64,000 bases of DNA from Coniochaeta sp. PMI_546. Its lineage: Eukaryota > Ascomycota > Sordariomycetes > Coniochaetales > Coniochaetaceae. The position numbers and the translations under genes are program-made. Where the stretch lies: contig MU271152.1 in assembly GCA_021432605.1 (NCBI GenBank), positions 124,001 through 188,000 on the forward strand, in the 5' to 3' direction. The notes under the pieces are model-generated. The model saw nothing but the letters and a program-made list of their open reading frames with translations. It made no database searches and had not been told where the DNA came from. Below are positions 21,696 to 33,400 of the stretch, in pieces; within the stretch, counting starts at the first letter, position 1; every line of letters begins with the position of its first letter.

Positions 21696-24544
21696 ATGGC
21701 TCCCGCAGCTACCCAGGAACCCCCTTCCATCCCTCCTCGTCCCTCGAGGAGTCAGGAGAAAGATGCAGTTCCCAAGATCCCCCCAAGGCCGCTTAACCGT
21801 CGCATCGATCGATCCATCTCTCCTAATCCCGCCCGCTTCGCACCCTCTCCGCTGAACGAGGGTCTGTACGCCCCCAAGAGCCCAACATTCCAGCACCTCG
21901 CTCCCGGCGGCTACAACTCCAACAACCACAATCGGCGCCAATCGGTTGAGATTCCCTCCAACGCCGGTGAGGAGGGTCGAGAATATGAGAGCTTGGCCGA
22001 GCAGCTGAGCTCCGCCTATAGCGACATGAGCTCAAGTCCCGAGCAGACCCGCACCATCGGCGATGACCTCAAGATCCACGCTCCGAAGCCCTCGCTACCC
22101 GCCCAGAGCGCGAAGCAGAGGGTTATGACCGTCACCAGAACCGACTCAGACAAGGCCGCTTCCTTCGGCATCGGAAAACCGAGCAGTGACGAAGGACCGT
22201 CGTCGAACCGCAGCTTGAAGAAGAAGGCCAGCACCATCAGCCAGCTGTCGACCACCGAGAGCCACGCCGATGACGAACACGGCATCCCCGAGATTGGCCA
22301 GCAAGTGCCCATGTTCCCCAATGCTGGTGACGTGCAGGCGCCGTCTCCTGCCCCCGGCTCTTCTGGTTTTAGTGATGCCAAGGATAAGAACCACAAGCGT
22401 CGGACGTCGTCCCGGGGTAACTTGCCACCCGGCAGCTACGGCTTGCACGGGCATGGCCTCCAGCCTCTGGACAAGCTCGAGAAGCAGTACTTCCAGAAGC
22501 ATCCGGACCTGCTCAAGAGGGAACACACGCCGCATCACTACGACCGGCCCAACGATTTCTCGTTGAGCAGCGAGGACCTCAACAAGATTGTCCGTCAGAC
22601 GGCTAGCCAGGGCGCCGGTATTGGTAAGTTTAGAGCCCCTTTCCCTCAAGAGTCGATTGTAGGCTAACTTCAGAAGCGGTCAAAAACTATGCCGGCACAC
22701 CGTCAGACCAGATCGGCTGGCAGGCGATAGAGGAGTCGACCAGCCGTGTAACCTCTCCACGACCCGCTTCCGCCGCCCCTAGATCTCCTAGCAAGGGAGC
22801 TGCTCGGCCGGACGTCTCGGGTTCGCCAGCCGAGGAGCGCGGCCCAGAAGAGGGCAATGTCATCCACGTCGATGACCCCAACCGTCGGAGGTCAGTCATG
22901 TTCTGCGACGACGAGACGCCCGCGCAAGATGAAGAGGAGCCCGCTTATACGGCCCCCATCCTCGCTGAGGATGAGATCCTGAAGGGGCCCGCCTCGGACA
23001 CGGGCCCAGCAGTCGAGCCAAGACGGGGCAGCGCCTTTGACGAGGAGTCGGCTTTCAGTCATCCGCCGAGTAGGCCCACCAGCAGGCCGGGTAGTCTGTA
23101 CAAGGTCGAGTCTCACGAGCACCAGTCGACCCCTCTGGAGGACGTCGAAGAGTACGAACCCCTCTTCCCGGAGGAGGAGGGCAAAGAGACATCCAAGAAG
23201 CCGGCTCCCGAGACGAAGCTAAGGCCTCAAAATACCCACAAGCAACGTTTTCCCAGCCGCGATATCTGGGAAGATGCCCCTGACAGCGTGCACTATACTG
23301 TCGAGGTGTCAACGCCCGAGATTCCCGAGGAGAAAGCCGAGGAGGAGGACAAGGCGGCTACCACAAGTATCCCGGTCCCACGTGACGGTGAAACTCCCGC
23401 ACAAGCCTTTGCCCGACATCAGGAAGAACTCGCGGAACGGGAAGCGCGCAAGAACGGACCGGACACTTTCCTGAAGAACGGACGCAACAAGCCCTCGTGG
23501 GCACAGCACCAACTGGCCAGCGAGACGACGCGTCCGTCAATGGCGCAGCGGTTCCCTAGCCGGGACGTGTGGGAGGACACGCCCGACAGCCACATGCTGG
23601 AGACGACCGTGTCGACGCCGCAGCAAGATCGTGAGCTCGACTCCCCCTCCGCGGAAGCCAGCAAGCCCCTGGTACCAGAACGTCCTCGGCCGGCCAGGAA
23701 ACCCACAGATCCGTCCACTGCCGACAAGCCGTCCGTTCCGGAACGGCCAAAGCCCAAGTCGGCTAGCGCAGACGACACCGCTGCACCAGCAACAAGACAA
23801 CCCTCGATCCCTGATCGGCCGAAGCCACAAGTACCAGCCAGACCAGTCAAGGCCTCTCCCACATCCGGCGGGCAGGAACCAGCCGAGGCGGCCGCCCCGC
23901 CGAAGCAGAAGCCGGCCGTCCCGGTCAAGTCAGTCGGGTCGAAGATCGCGGCGCTGCAGGGCAGCTTCCTCAGCGACCTGAACAAGAAGCTCGGCCTCGG
24001 GCCGCAGGCGCCAAAGAAGGAGGAGCCGGCCGCGGAGGAGGAAGAAAAACCCGTCGAGGAGAAGGCGCCGTTGGCCGACGCCCGCAAGAGCCGTGCCAGG
24101 GGTCCGCAGAGGAGGGCACCGGCGGCCAAGAGCCCGGGCCCTGCCTCGGAGGAGCCGAAGCTGAGTCTTGGCTTCGCGGTGCCGTCGACCATCTTCGAGA
24201 TCGATCCTGAGGAGGACGATACCGTCAAACTGGGCCATGCTGCTGCTGAGGAGACTTCACCCGCAAAGGAGAGCGCTCCGGCTGAGCCCGAGACGCAGAA
24301 GGAGAAGGACGCGCAGCCTCAAGAGGCAGCACCGAGCAGTGCACCCGAAAAGAACGAGTCCGTGTCTGAGGAGAGCAAGCCTGTCACTGCGACCGAGGAG
24401 GACGAGTCGCCCTCTTCGTCGGACCCGGTCAAGGAGGAGACCAAATCTCTGGTCACCAACTCAGCCGGCGAGACGATTCTTGCCGAAAACATCAAGGTGG
24501 ACGAGGCCAAACAAGAGGTCCAGCCGACGGGTACGGAGGAATGA
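21696..24544 (+). CDS. AIM21: Aim21-like cortical actin patch regulator
   Basis: Exons 21696-22623 and 22674-24544 join in phase to 932 residues. The 50-bp intron has a GCTAAC branch site. The N-terminus has short proline motifs (PPSIPPRPSRS, KIPPRPLNRR), and the whole protein is predicted disordered, rich in Pro, Glu, Lys and Ser. The motif RFPSRD(I/V)WED(A/T)PDS occurs twice (about nt 23245-23290 and 23545-23590). A PERPRP/PERPKP/PDRPKP/PARP series follows, typical of SH3 ligands. Near residue 730 lies the block GSKIAALQGSFLSDLNKKLG, the most conserved part of the family. In yeast, Aim21 works with Tda2 at endocytic patches, is recruited through SH3 proteins, and limits barbed-end actin assembly. 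Its old name reflects a mitochondrial inheritance phenotype. The gene lies tail to tail with seipin. Confidence 0.88.
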
Positions 24545-25112
24545 CACCAGCTGTTGGCGGAGTAGTCTGTGTTCTGCGTGTGATCATGTCGTTCCTTTCA
24601 ACTGTCGCGTTTTGTTTGATCAAAGCCATTTCTCCTTCCTTCCCTGGCTATGGTTCGTAACCAACTTAGAAACCTCTCCTTTTTTTTAATCTATTGTTTG
24701 AGCTGCCTAGAATAAAACCACTTGGGGTAAAATCTAAAACCGTGATTCTGGGCTCACGGTGCTGGTTCGTGTGGGAAAGACACACACTACCGTTGTCCCG
24801 AGGTGTAGTAGTAGATAGCAGCGAATAAACAAGAGACTAGGACAGGTCTCTCGCCAGAAAGATAAAACCGTTCTTGTAATCCCTCTATCGCAATGACCGT
24901 GACATGAACCACAAACGCTTCCAGAGATACACTTGACACATCACAGCTCTGCCCTGCCTGCCAGGTTGGGTATTCATGTTCATTATCCAACACGTCAAAA
25001 ACGCCCATCTCCCCCTTTTCGTAGCTCGTAAAGCTCCCCTCCAGAAAATCAAAATCGAACAGACCGTACCAAAAGAAGAAGAAGGAAAAAGAAGAAGAAA
25101 AGTAACCCTTGC
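24545..25112. other. Convergent 3' intergenic region between AIM21 and seipin
   Basis: This 568-bp stretch separates two genes that point toward each other and should hold both 3' UTRs. It contains a short T run (about 24680), AATAAAAC at about 24711 and GAATAAAC at about 24822; these could be polyadenylation signals for AIM21. I see no gene. Confidence 0.6.
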
Positions 25113-26315
25113 TCAGCGTCCCTTCCCAGAAGTCCTCCTCCTCACACCCCCAACGCCAGCACCAGCATCGCTATAACTAGTCCCGATACCCGAGTCCCTC
25201 CACCCGTCACCCCCTTCCTCCTCCTCCTGGTCATCCTCGTCATCCGCCTCCCCGCCCGCGGCCACCGGCACTTCGGCCATGCTCACGGGAGCGGCATCCT
25301 CCTCCTTGACGCTCTCGTACTTGAGCGGCGGGGCGCGGGAGGAGGTGGGGAACGTGCGCTCCGTGTCGGACATGTCTTGCTGCTCCCCTGCTCCACCGAC
25401 CATCTTGTTCCCGACCGTTTTCTGCCCCCCCTCGATCTTGGGCGGCTCGTCGGCGGCAGGGCCGGAGAAGAGGAGGGCGGACAGGAGGAGCCAGGCGAGG
25501 GCCATGGAGGCGACCTCGCAGGCCCAGAAGGCGGCGGTGCCGGCCAGGAAGGAGGGGAGGCGGTAGGCGTGCATCAGCCACCGGAGGCCGGAGAGCTGGG
25601 CCGTGACGGTCACCGAGGCGGAGGCGACGCGGAGGTCCTGGCCGGACTGCAGCTCGACGAAGAGGGAGGAGGGGACGGAGGTGGTCGCCGGGGAGAGGGG
25701 GAAGGAGAGCTTCTCGGCCAGGGGGATGGTGAGGGTGGTGGTGCTCGCGCGCGAGGAGGAGGGGAAGAAGACGTGGCCTGGTAGGAAGAGGAGGCGCGAC
25801 GCCAGGGACACGATGGGGTCGGTGTAGGGGATTAGGGTCGGGCGGTGGGAGGTGTGGAGGATGCGGCGGGTGGAGAGGTGGGTGCGCGGGTCCGGGGGTG
25901 GGAAGAGGGAGGCTGGTGTGGTGTCTAGTAGTTGGTGGTCGGAGACTGGGGGAGAGGTGGCTGTGCCGGGGCGGTCGAGCAGGTAGAGTGCGATCATGAA
26001 GTTGCCCCTGTCGACGTTGGTGGGACTGCGCGGGAGGGTGAGGGAGACGGAGATGTCGTAGGCTTGGTAGTCTTTTATGTTGGGCAAGGGGGAGACGCCG
26101 TAGGGGTTGGGGCCGTAGCCGTATTGCAGGTGGATCGGTAGAGTGGTCACCTGGTCTGGCAGGTAGGCGTTGTAGAAGAGGATGTAGGCTATTGCTGCGA
26201 GGACATAGAGGAAGGTCGAGGCCGACGTTAGGAGTACCGTGTTGAGCAGGGTGCGCTGGGCGGCTTTGGAGGTCGCAGCGCGGTAGGTTTGGGTCAGCAT
26301 TTCCTGGTGGCACAT
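25113..26315 (-). CDS. SEI1: Seipin, ER lipid-droplet assembly protein
   Basis: The reading frame gives 400 residues. The start matches fungal seipins: RAATSKAAQRTLLNTVLL, then a first membrane helix (about residues 27-48). A luminal domain follows that contains YGYGPNPYGV and the DISVSLTLPRSPTN strand, and a second helix lies at about 258-287. The C-terminal tail is cytosolic and acidic (DDEDDQEEEEG). Seipin forms oligomeric rings in the ER at contacts with nascent lipid droplets. The start is uncertain. The ATG used here (26313-26315) lies between a GCTAAC branch-like site and a CAG acceptor. An alternative puts the start ATG at 26392-26394, directly before a GTAAAC donor, with an 88-bp intron (26304-26391), giving a protein that begins MEMLTQTYRAATSK. 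That model fits the family N-terminus at least as well. Confidence 0.88.
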   Translation of the reverse strand: MCHQEMLTQTYRAATSKAAQRTLLNTVLLTSASTFLYVLAAIAYILFYNAYLPDQVTTLPIHLQYGYGPNPYGVSPLPNIKDYQAYDISVSLTLPRSPTNVDRGNFMIALYLLDRPGTATSPPVSDHQLLDTTPASLFPPPDPRTHLSTRRILHTSHRPTLIPYTDPIVSLASRLLFLPGHVFFPSSSRASTTTLTIPLAEKLSFPLSPATTSVPSSLFVELQSGQDLRVASASVTVTAQLSGLRWLMHAYRLPSFLAGTAAFWACEVASMALAWLLLSALLFSGPAADEPPKIEGGQKTVGNKMVGGAGEQQDMSDTERTFPTSSRAPPLKYESVKEEDAAPVSMAEVPVAAGGEADDEDDQEEEEGGDGWRDSGIGTSYSDAGAGVGGVRRRTSGKGR

Positions 26316-27209
26316 GTTGTTAGCCTGTCCGGTCCGGTGTCGAGGATGTAAGATGTTGTCTGTGGAGGGAGGAGATACGAAGGTTGTTTACCATGTTCGC
26401 GGTTGGACTTGGAGCTGGAGGGCTCCCAAAAGTCGCAATGTGGTCGCCGGCTAGTCTCGAAGACAGGTAGATGCGTGGATGAGCATCGTGCTGATTACGG
26501 TGGTTATGGTGCTGATACCCGTTGAGGTTTGTATTGGAAAAGTGAAAGTTCAGGTCGTGATGTGCTCCCTTCGCCGTCGCTGTTGTCGCTGTCGCTGGCA
26601 TGTGAGCGCTCTCGGTTGGCACGTCATGGGCAGGGGTCGTCACAGCGCCCCAATTGTCGTCCAAAGCGCTGCCCCACATTCCGCTGCTCTGGGCAATGGG
26701 GAACTAACTAACTCCTCGGGGTCTTGACGATGGCTTCATTCACCCTTCTGCCAAATCAAGACGGAAAGCAAGTCGGTTCACACTTGGCCGGAGCTTCGTG
26801 TCTTTAAAGAAGAATTCTCGCGATAACCAGAGACGATGACAAGTAGCTGAGGAAAGAAAGTCAACATGTTAGGATATAGGTCTCTAAAGTCTTCATATAC
26901 AAAAATCGTTGATCAATTTCGTCCCATTTCTGTTCCCAGTCTACCAAGAAAGAGACGCAACAGGAACTGCAGTATTAAAGCAAACGCCCTTCAAGACATA
27001 CTCAGACATACACAGTACAGCTCTCCAAACCACTAGTATGGGAGAAGCTAAGAGCCTGCTGTCGGAGTGCAAAGCATGAACTATGCACCGAATATATCAT
27101 CTCAAGAATCAAAACAACAAACTCCCTTTGATGCTTCCAAACAATCAAGTCATCTCTCAACAGCCAATCATTAAACCATATCAGCCTCTCACATCGCACA
27201 AAGCACATC
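26316..27209. other. Intergenic region between seipin and the F-BAR gene
   Basis: This 0.9-kb stretch holds the seipin promoter and leader, possibly with a first intron (26304-26391), and the 3' UTR of the F-BAR gene. Open frames on both strands are low-complexity. I see nothing else. Confidence 0.55.
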
Positions 27210-30200
27210 TCACATCGCCTGCAGGTAGTTGCTAGGAACCAGTCCAACCTGCCCGTTCCCGCCCTGGATCGTCGCCTCCCACCACCCATCGTCCTGGTGC
27301 CGGAGGACGGCAAGGACATCTCCCTTTGAGAAGCCTAGTTCCTCAGGAATGGCAGCCTGATACATGTACAGAGCCCGTGCTGTCTTCTGGTTAGTACATC
27401 ACCTCCCCATACCATCGGAAACAGTGTCTGTCTACAAAGAAAGAAAGAAAGAAGGCAGACTCACCATAATGCATGATCGGTCTCCCGTCTCTCGTAAACT
27501 GCCTCCCATCAGCGACACTCTTGCTCCTCGTCCTGCCAACAGCGCCAGGCGGCTCGTAGAAGCTCATCTGACCGCCGCCGCGGTTACTCTGGCTGGTGCC
27601 CGGCCTCTGACCACCCCCGCCCCGCCCTCGCATCGAGCCGCCGTACTCGCTCCCTTCTTCCCCTCGGCCGCTACCACCGTACGGGCTAGGCGAAGCCGCG
27701 CGGGGCATATCGCCCGGCGACGTGTGGCGCTGATAGTACCCCTGGTCCGAGCCCCTGGTCTGAGGAGGCTGCTGCTGCTTCGGTGTTGCGCTTGTGCTCC
27801 CGCGCTGGCTGCCGCTGTACGGGTTCGGACTGGCGGAGCGGTGGTAGCTGCTCTGATAATCTGCCCTTGAGCCCGGACGCGGCGATGCGCTGCGCGGTGG
27901 AGCGGGAGACGCAGCGCGAGGCATCTCGTGGCGGCGGGCAGATGGGGGCGTCGATACCGAGGCAGACGCGTTGTAGGCGCCTGATCCAGGCCGGGTCGAC
28001 CCCGAAGTGTTGAACATGCTCCTGGTCTGCTCCTGGAACTGCCGTGAAGCTTCCTTCATCGCCTTGGATGTCACCGCCGGGGGGGGCACGCCGAGGCGCT
28101 GGACTGGCTGAGCCTGGGTGTCGTATGTTGGCGGTGGTGTACCGGCTTTGCCCCTGTTGGCGCTACCCGGCACGGGCACGGACCGCGAGAAGAGTGGCTG
28201 TTGCTGCTGATCTCGGTCGCGCGCGCTGCTTCCCGGTGCTGGAGTGGCGATGCCGTGATAGTGGTCTGCCGACATGCGGCTGGTAGATTGCTTCCCGCCA
28301 GCCGCGCCCGAAGTGACGCCCTTGAGTTCGGCCAGGGCGAGCGCGATAGGGTCGTCCTCGGGAGGAGGTGGATCAGCTTGCTTTCGGGGCTGGCGATCCG
28401 GCGTCTGCACTGGGAACACATTGTTGCCGACGTTTAGAGCCAGGCTGGCATTGGCGTCGATGGGCTCAGGGCTTGCTGTCCGGTCCTGGAGAAGGTTCCC
28501 CTGATTGGATCCCTCTCGGCCGTAGGTCGGCCGCGCGCTTTGGTTACCACTGTTGGTCGGGTGCCAAGTGTTACGGTTGGACGGCGCGACCTCCCTCATG
28601 CTCTTCTTCCTGCTGAACGGGCTGTTGTTGCTGAAAAATCCGCTCTTCTTCTTGAGCACTTTCTTGTCCGGACTGACGACTGGAGCTGGTGGTTCTTGCT
28701 TGATCGGTGAGACCGCCGCGCTGTGACCCGGCTCCTGGCTAGAAAACGAGGTTGGGTTTGAGTAGTCGCTGTGCGAGTCTCTGCTAGAGGGTCGCCCTAG
28801 TGAAGTTGCAGCACTCAAATCCGACCCAGTCGGCCGGTACGAAGAACTCAGATCCGAGCCCGTCGGTCGGTAGGAGGAGGCGCTGAGGTCAGAACCTGTG
28901 GGTCGGAAGTTGCTGCTTAGGTCTGAACCGGTGGGCCGGAGGGGGTCATGAGTATTACTAGTTGGCCGGGTGGTTTTGCGGCAGAGCATAGTCATGCCGT
29001 CCATGGGATAGGGGTCATGCGGCACAGGTGCAAACTCGGCAGGATCGTACTCCAAGTTGTTTGCTCGAGGCGGCTGATATCCGGAGGGTGGATGTTGCCT
29101 CGGACGCTGGCTCTCTGGTTGGGGCATGGGCGGCACCAGTGCCTTTTGCGGTGTGATTGTGACCTCCCGGCTAGCAGGAACACCGGCACCGAGGTCCATG
29201 TGGTTCAGATCTCTGGCCAGAGAGGAGTTGGGGTCGTGATGGGACTCGTACGTCGAAGGCTGCGGTGACGACGACCGGAACTGTGGGTTAATGCTTCGAG
29301 GGAACTGCGCTACCGAGTAATTCTCGTCCTCGGACACCTCGGACTGGGAGTCGACGTCTCCACGGCAGAAGTTGATATACTTGGGCGGATCTGGAATCTC
29401 CTGGCCGGTACCTCTCTCCTTGATGAAGTGCATGATGTCCTTCTCAACCTCCATCTTCTCAAGGGACAGCCGGATTTTCTCGCATGAGGCATCGTCACTA
29501 ACGCAGACCGTGGAAGCAATGTTGGCAAAGGTCCACAGGCTATTCTTGGTGAAGTCCAGTCGTTCTTCCTCGAGGTCCTGGAATTTGTCGGCTGCAGCCT
29601 TCCACTCTCGGTTCCATCTGGCCGTCGTCTCTTCCAGGGCCTTTACTGCATTCTCGTACTCGGTGTTGGACGTGGCGAGACTGATTTGTGTCTTTTCCAG
29701 TTTGGCCTTGTTCTTCCTCTCTTCTTGGCCCATGACCATGTGGCCTTGTGCGAGGTAGCCCTTGATCTTCAGACATTCTTGCTCGTAGCGATCCCTGGTC
29801 TTTGCAGCGGCCATGTTAGCTGACAGGTCAAGTCGTGAATGACAGTTCCTCCGTACCTTATTCACCAGCTGTGTCTGCTGTATCTTGACCTTGAGCAGCT
29901 TTTCGACAGTGTTCTGCACAATCTTCCTCCGTTCCTTCATACCGCCGGCGAACGCGGCTAGTGGCTCCTCCAGCTCCGTCTTCATCTGGGCGGCAATATT
30001 CTGGTGTTGCTTTGCGATGGACTCGACTTCGCCGCGGACTGTATCGAGAGAGTGCTTGAGAGTGCCCATCTCCTGCGACCCCAGCGACTTCCGGCATAGC
30101 GACATGAGCTTCCTCGCGTAATCGTCTTCGATCGAGGCACGGGCTGGGACGGTACCAACATGTCAGTGTTCCAGACATCTTCTCCGTCATGTCTCTTGAA

Positions 30201-30416
30201 AGGAACGTACCATTGTAGAAGGCTTTGAGCTCATCGCATGTCTGCTTAGCAGCATGCATGCGCTCGAGCAAAGGACTGACGCCGGCATCGTCCTTTCCCC
30301 AGAAGTTATTCGCAACTGTCGGGCCAAGTCGTTAGCACCTGCCTACATCGTCGTCATGTGCGCAGTAACGTACAGGAAAGAGCGACGCTCGGCGTCTCGG
30401 TAGTTGCTCCTGGCAT
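27210..30416 (-). CDS. HOF1: F-BAR/SH3 cytokinesis protein, Hof1/Imp2/Cdc15 type
   Basis: Five exons on the minus strand, 30416-30374, 30315-30211, 30143-29857, 29799-27465 and 27379-27210, join in phase to 979 residues. Four introns have CTRAC branch sites. Residues about 14-285 form an F-BAR domain: FANNFWGKDDAGVSPLLERM, KQTCDELKAFYNARASIEDD, and QGHMVMGQEERKNKAKLEK. A long disordered middle follows, rich in Ser, Pro and Arg, with four RPTGSDLS repeats (about 433-475). The C-terminus is an SH3 domain (about 924-979: ARALYMYQAAIPEELGFSKG, DDGWWEA and VPSNYLQAM). Proteins of this design bind the membrane at the division site and link it to actin and septum synthesis, here presumably in hyphal septation. 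Intron 3 (29800-29856) is 57 bp and open, so retention would add 19 residues inside the F-BAR. Hof1, Imp2 and Cdc15 are co-orthologous, so the symbol is a choice. Confidence 0.92.
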
Positions 30417-33400
30417 TGCGCTTGCCAGTGCTCAGCAGAAGATACCTTAGATAGATGGCAAGTGCGACAAGATGTTCTTGCCCTGCTTGGGCGAACGCGA
30501 TGTCTTGCAAAAGACGGGCTTGTGGATATGGCAATTGTGGTTAAAAAGGCAATTAAATGATACCAGAGACCTCTATCGCACCTCTACCAAAGATTGTTGG
30601 AATGGTTATGGATGGTGTGGAACATGGGTTCAGGTGGAATTCAATTGTTGACATTCCATGTCCCATTGAATCTGGTTGCGGGGGCAACCATTGCCTCCTG
30701 GCTCACTCGTCCAAGCGCTTTGGCGCACCCCCAAACTCGCAGCCAACGTCAACGTCACAGGAACCGCCCAGCCAAACAATGCGGACGGCGCTTGTTGTTG
30801 GTTTTTTAGATATTGAAGAGAACGGCCATTATGATCAGACTTCCAAATCCTGGCACTTCTCTGCCGCTTTCCTCTAAAATTAGAGCATGTTCCTATCAGT
30901 GCTTCAAATGGCAATACCTGATGGAGCTCTTCACCATTGCTTTGTTCCTTGTAGGAGGAATGTAGAGGTTCAAGATTCTGCTTGACTGCATTATTTGACT
31001 AGTTGACTAGACTCTAGATCGGCAAAGACGGAATTCTGTGGTCAACTTTGATAGGATCGGTCTGGTCTGGTTCGCAATCATACACGCACCATTTGTCTTC
31101 ACCTCTAGTCTCGCTCTCGGTGAAAACGTCGATATGACTCTCGCATATAACATCGCAATAGAGGCTGATTCCTCCGTTTCGAAGCAGAGGTGTCGATGCA
31201 TCTATCGCTCACAAGAACCATGGTACGTACCAGTACTCTCCATATGCAGAAGCACACATGAGGCTTGGCACCCGTGACTTGAAGCACATCCGGGCAGGCC
31301 GGGCACATCAGCTACAGACAAACCGGAACTATACACAAATAGCGAGGTCAATTGAGAAGTAACGTTATCTTCCTCCTTAGCATTATAGGTCGTTCAATTA
31401 CATTAGTTTACGACGAACCGAATCAGGATATGACCAAACATGTCCAATGCCGCCGAGGGAGCCGGAGGCTGCGCACGCTCAGCTCCGGCCGGGTCGTGGG
31501 ATGTGCCGAGCATAGCCACGATGTACGGAACCTGTGTCTGGCCTGAGATTACAGAAGTCCTTCGCAGTTTCTTTGTGCTGTGAAGTACGAATCTGGATAA
31601 TTACACGATTTGCAGGCTAATCATCTCCCCGGATTTCCAATCATTGGGACGGTCACCATCCGGCGTGCCTGGTCGGTGCGGTGCGGAATCTGGGCACGAA
31701 CGTGCTGTGTGACTAGAGTAGCGATACTCCGTTACATGCTCTGCTACACGGCAGCCGAGAAGACAGAATGTATTCTGCTGCCTTCGGTGGTTTTACGGCA
31801 CCTTGGGCCCAATGACATGTAAGTGGTGATGATCCGCGCGCAGGCACAAGGACCGCGAGAGCCCTGCTCGCGTAGCCGATGCCTGTCCGAGCAGAGCTGT
31901 TCAAGCATGAAGCGTCCTCCGCGGCGGCCCTTTTCCCTCAGCCCTACGGGAATTAGAGTGCTGACGCAGAAGCAGGACGTCTGAAGCAAGCGGCAACTCA
32001 TCGATTTTGGAAAGTCAGCACCTGACTGAGCAGGCCAATGGCACAGCGACTGTCGTATGCGGCTCGAGAAGGACGCTGGATGGCGACCTCCGTCTACTAC
32101 TATTGTTAGTGCAATGGGACTATCATACCGAATGGTGAAACACTCAATATCGTCAGTCTAGGAGGGTTCACTTTATGATAGTCAAGCTATGTAGGCTTGG
32201 CAATGTCCGTAACGAAATTGTGCACCGCCATGCAGAGCTGCTGCAGAGGTCACAATGGACGTATGTGCAAGACAATCGTTCCGGTTGTTTCATCATACAT
32301 AGCCTCTGGCATCATTTGGGAACCACCAGATGGTGCAAACAAAGATGATCATAGCACGATCCGCTAGATCGTCGCACGTCTGTGAACCGAAGGCCCTCCA
32401 CCGGAGCGATGACAGCACTGTCAGAAGCCTGATAGAGCTCGGGGATCTAGGTAGGCTGAAAGACGGAGCGAACAGCGCGGCTTGTCCATAACAAGGTAAC
32501 AATATGCATGTTTCAGATCTTGAACAGAGCATCCTGATGTGCCAGATCCGAAATGTCGCATAGAGAGGTTTTGTGGCTGGCTGGTCACTCCCCAACAGAG
32601 ACAAGAGTGCCTGGTATTCAGCTCCGCTATTGCATACAACGCATCGCACTGGACTCTCCAATCGCGATGCTCGACGTGCTGGCCGAGGGTGCTGGCGATT
32701 GGGTCGCAGAGGAGGCAGGTCTAGACGTTCTTCGGCGAGCTGAAGCGCACAGCAGGACCTAGCCGGCGCGCCACAAGTCACATCGCCGATAGGTTACAGC
32801 ATTCATCAACTTGATTTCGACTTTAGCCGTCTGGGCTTTCCAGCACCGTTTGAATCAGGACACCGTGAAGCGGGCACCAATTCGATGACCTGGAAATGGT
32901 AGGTGGACTAAGGTAGTTATTCCTTCACCTAGTGGTTCTCTCAAGAATCGAGACCGCTCTCCGAGGGACCTCCTACGTATATTGCGCACCAAATAGCGTG
33001 AGAAGCTGGCACTGATTGGTTGTGTCGTACGAACACGCATAAAACGAGACACGACGCAAGACGAACCCGAAGCGAGCTTCTTGGCTTGAACGAGACTCAG
33101 GGAGGATCCCAAGTCCAAGGCAATGCGATTTCCGGAGATGAAGACACATTCAATCTTCACATTCGATGTGTGCGCCCGATTTGTACGCAAGTATGTGGTC
33201 CGATAATTGAACTGGTTCCTTCCGAAGCTTGGGTCCGAAAAAGAAGTACATGTCATAAACTGCTCATCAAGTGGGGGAAATGGTGAGCTCCGCACAAGCA
33301 CCTGGAAGGCACGATGGGTCATCAGGGTGATCCAAGCTCCAAACTGAGCTCTGAGCTTCCCAAGCTCCAGTGGGGCTTCTCCTAACAACTGTTGTGTACG

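Noticed and set aside
25240-26313. A 357-codon Pro/Arg-rich frame on the minus strand
   Set aside because: It is an out-of-frame shadow of the GC-rich seipin coding sequence, on the same strand.
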